Of a stretch of 5,475 bases of DNA, positions 3,949-5,475 are shown piece after piece (within the stretch, counting starts at the first letter, position 1; each line of letters opens with the position of its first letter). A program made the translations under genes and the position numbers. The DNA comes from Burkholderiaceae bacterium (GTDB taxonomy: Bacteria; Pseudomonadota; Gammaproteobacteria; Burkholderiales; Burkholderiaceae_C). The notes beneath the pieces are model-generated. The model was not told the DNA's origin. It searched no databases and worked only from the letters and a program-made list of their open reading frames with translations. The DNA lies in NCBI GenBank assembly GCA_017999135.1, contig JAGOBT010000257.1, forward strand, positions 1-5,475, read 5' to 3'.

Positions 3949-5475
3949 ATGAACTCCGCACACCACCTCCTCACCACCCTCGGCGTGCCCGACGCCGCCT
4001 TCACCGGCGGCACGCTGCGCGCCCGCTCGCCGATCGACGGCAGCACCACCGGCATGGTGCATGCCGCCACGCCGGCCGATGTGACGGCGGCGGTCGGCCG
4101 CGCCCACGCCGCCTACCTGGCCTGGCGCAACACCCCGGCGCCGCGCCGCGGCGAGCTGGTGCGCCTGTTCGGCGCCCGGCTGCGCACCCACAAGGCCGCG
4201 CTGGCCGCGCTGGTGACGCTGGAGGCCGGCAAGGTCAGCAGCGAGGGCGAGGGCGAAGTGCAGGAGATGATCGACATCTGCGACTTCGCGGTCGGCCTGT
4301 CGCGTCAGCTGCATGGCCTGACCATCGCCAGCGAGCGCCCTGGCCACCGCATGATGGAGCAGTGGCACCCGCTGGGCGTGGTGGGCGTGATCAGCGCCTT
4401 CAACTTCCCGGTGGCGGTGTGGGCCTGGAACGCAGCGCTGGCGCTGGTGTGCGGCGACAGCGTGGTGTGGAAGCCCAGCGAGAAGACGCCGCTGACGGCA
4501 CTCGCCACGCAGGCGTTGTTCGACGCCGCGCTGCGCGACTTCCGCGCGGCGGGCAACGAGGCGCCGGATCACCTGAGCCAGGTGCTCCACGGCCTGGCGC
4601 CGGTGGGCGAGGCGCTGGTCGACGACGCGCGTGTGGCCCTGGTGTCGGCCACCGGCTCCACCCGCATGGGGCGCGCGGTCGGTCCGCGCGTGGCGGCACG
4701 CTTCGGCCGCTGCCTGCTGGAGCTGGGCGGCAACAACGCCATCATCGTGGCGCCCACGGCCGACCTCGACCTGGCGGTGCGCGGCATCCTGTTCGGCGCC
4801 TACGGCACGGCCGGCCAACGTTGCACCACCACGCGGCGCGTGATCGCCCACGCCAGCATCCATGATGAACTGGCTGCCCGCCTGGAGCGTGCCCGCGCCA
4901 GCCTGCAGGTGGGCGACCCGCGCACGCCCGGCGTGCTGGTCGGCCCGCTGGTGGATGAAGCCGCCTACAACGCCATGCAGGCCGCGCTGGCCCAGGCGCG
5001 CGACCAGGGCGGCACGGTGGCCGGTGGCGCCCGCGTGGCGGTGGGCGGCAAGGATGGTCCGTTCAGCGATGCCTGGTATGCCGCGCCCGCCCTGGTGCGC
5101 ATGCCGGCGCAGACGGCGGTGGTCTGCCACGAGACCTTCGCACCCATCCTCTACCTGCTGACGTACGCGTCCTTCGACGAGGCCATCGCGCTGCAGAACG
5201 GCGTGCCGCAGGGCCTGTCGTCGGCCATCTTCACCAATGACCTGCGCGAGGCCGAGGCCTTTCTGGCCGCGTCGGGCAGCGACTGCGGCATCGCCAATGT
5301 CAACATCGGCACCAGCGGTGCCGAGATCGGCGGCGCCTTCGGTGGCGAGAAGGAGACCGGCGGCGGCCGTGAAAGTGGCAGTGACGCCTGGAAGCACTAC
5401 ATGCGCCGCGCCACCAACACGGTGAACTACTCGCGCGCGCTGCCGCTGGCGCAGGGGGTGAAGTTCGACATCTGA
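3949..5475 (+). CDS. amaB: L-aminoadipate-semialdehyde / piperideine-6-carboxylate dehydrogenase (ALDH7 type)
   Basis: A 508-residue NAD-linked aldehyde dehydrogenase that oxidises L-2-aminoadipate 6-semialdehyde, in equilibrium with piperideine-6-carboxylate, to L-2-aminoadipate in lysine catabolism. Numbered from ATG 3949, it shows the oxyanion Asn152 in SAFNFPVAVW, Lys175 in WKPSEKTPL, GSTRMG (236-241), general-base Glu258 in LELGGNN, nucleophile Cys292 in AGQRCTT, and HETFAPI (394-400). The C-terminal NIGTSGAEIGGAFGGEKETG region followed by GRESGSDAWK is typical of ALDH7 proteins. It closely resembles my memory of Pseudomonas putida AmaB across its length. It begins 27 bases after the preceding stop, so co-transcription is likely. 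The start is uncertain: ATG 3934 and TTG 3931 are in frame upstream; ATG 3949 has only a weak GGA ten bases ahead. The gene is complete, with its TGA at the last three bases of the window. Confidence 0.93.
   Translation: MNSAHHLLTTLGVPDAAFTGGTLRARSPIDGSTTGMVHAATPADVTAAVGRAHAAYLAWRNTPAPRRGELVRLFGARLRTHKAALAALVTLEAGKVSSEGEGEVQEMIDICDFAVGLSRQLHGLTIASERPGHRMMEQWHPLGVVGVISAFNFPVAVWAWNAALALVCGDSVVWKPSEKTPLTALATQALFDAALRDFRAAGNEAPDHLSQVLHGLAPVGEALVDDARVALVSATGSTRMGRAVGPRVAARFGRCLLELGGNNAIIVAPTADLDLAVRGILFGAYGTAGQRCTTTRRVIAHASIHDELAARLERARASLQVGDPRTPGVLVGPLVDEAAYNAMQAALAQARDQGGTVAGGARVAVGGKDGPFSDAWYAAPALVRMPAQTAVVCHETFAPILYLLTYASFDEAIALQNGVPQGLSSAIFTNDLREAEAFLAASGSDCGIANVNIGTSGAEIGGAFGGEKETGGGRESGSDAWKHYMRRATNTVNYSRALPLAQGVKFDI

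Noticed and set aside
2725..5397. An 890-codon open frame on the - strand, antisense to both lysine-module genes and reaching into their promoter region.
   Set aside because: Its translation is a Gly/Ala/Arg/His/Gln/Val-rich string with no domain motifs. High GC at third positions of the real genes removes stop codons from the opposite strand, which explains its length. The + strand genes carry intact catalytic motifs.
1..5475. Searched by eye for CRISPR-like spaced repeats, insertion sequence ends, tRNA or rRNA genes and riboswitch-like leaders.
   Set aside because: No regularly spaced repeats, transposase motifs, tRNA-like TTCGA arms or conserved RNA motifs were found; gene spacing is tight and composition is even throughout.

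Overview
The window is very GC-rich and almost fully coding. Third codon positions are nearly all G or C. Gene content and protein style suggest a betaproteobacterium of the order Burkholderiales (Rubrivivax/Ideonella/Leptothrix-like). That placement is inferred from composition and remembered protein similarity, not from a search.

Left half, purine nucleoside salvage on the + strand. The window opens inside the last 73 codons of an adenosine deaminase (ends 224). A C-rich, G-poor spacer follows. Next is a complete lipoprotein of the UshA/5'-nucleotidase metallophosphatase family (320-2161). Together they could turn extracytoplasmic AMP into adenosine outside the inner membrane and, after uptake, adenosine into inosine in the cytoplasm. 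About 100 bases with three GC-rich inverted repeats (2173-2253) separate this block from the convergent regulator gene and may serve as a two-way terminator.

Right half, a probable lysine-degradation module. An Lrp/AsnC-family regulator (2259-2696, - strand) is divergent from a two-gene + strand unit. The first gene is a saccharopine dehydrogenase-family NAD-linked oxidoreductase, best read as L-lysine 6-dehydrogenase (2827-3921). The second is an AmaB-like L-aminoadipate-semialdehyde/piperideine-6-carboxylate dehydrogenase of the ALDH7 type (3949-5475, ending exactly at the window edge). The expected route is L-lysine to allysine, in equilibrium with piperideine-6-carboxylate, to L-2-aminoadipate, with NADH made at both steps. 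The 130-base divergent spacer holds a direct repeat at 21-base spacing and two short perfect palindromes, which are candidate operators for the regulator.

All four complete proteins belong to known families and their main motifs look intact. I see no mobile element, CRISPR array, tRNA or rRNA, and no clear evidence of a wholly new system. The most useful leads are the lysine module and its operator region, the substrate of the saccharopine dehydrogenase-like enzyme, and the unusual composition of the nucleotidase leader.
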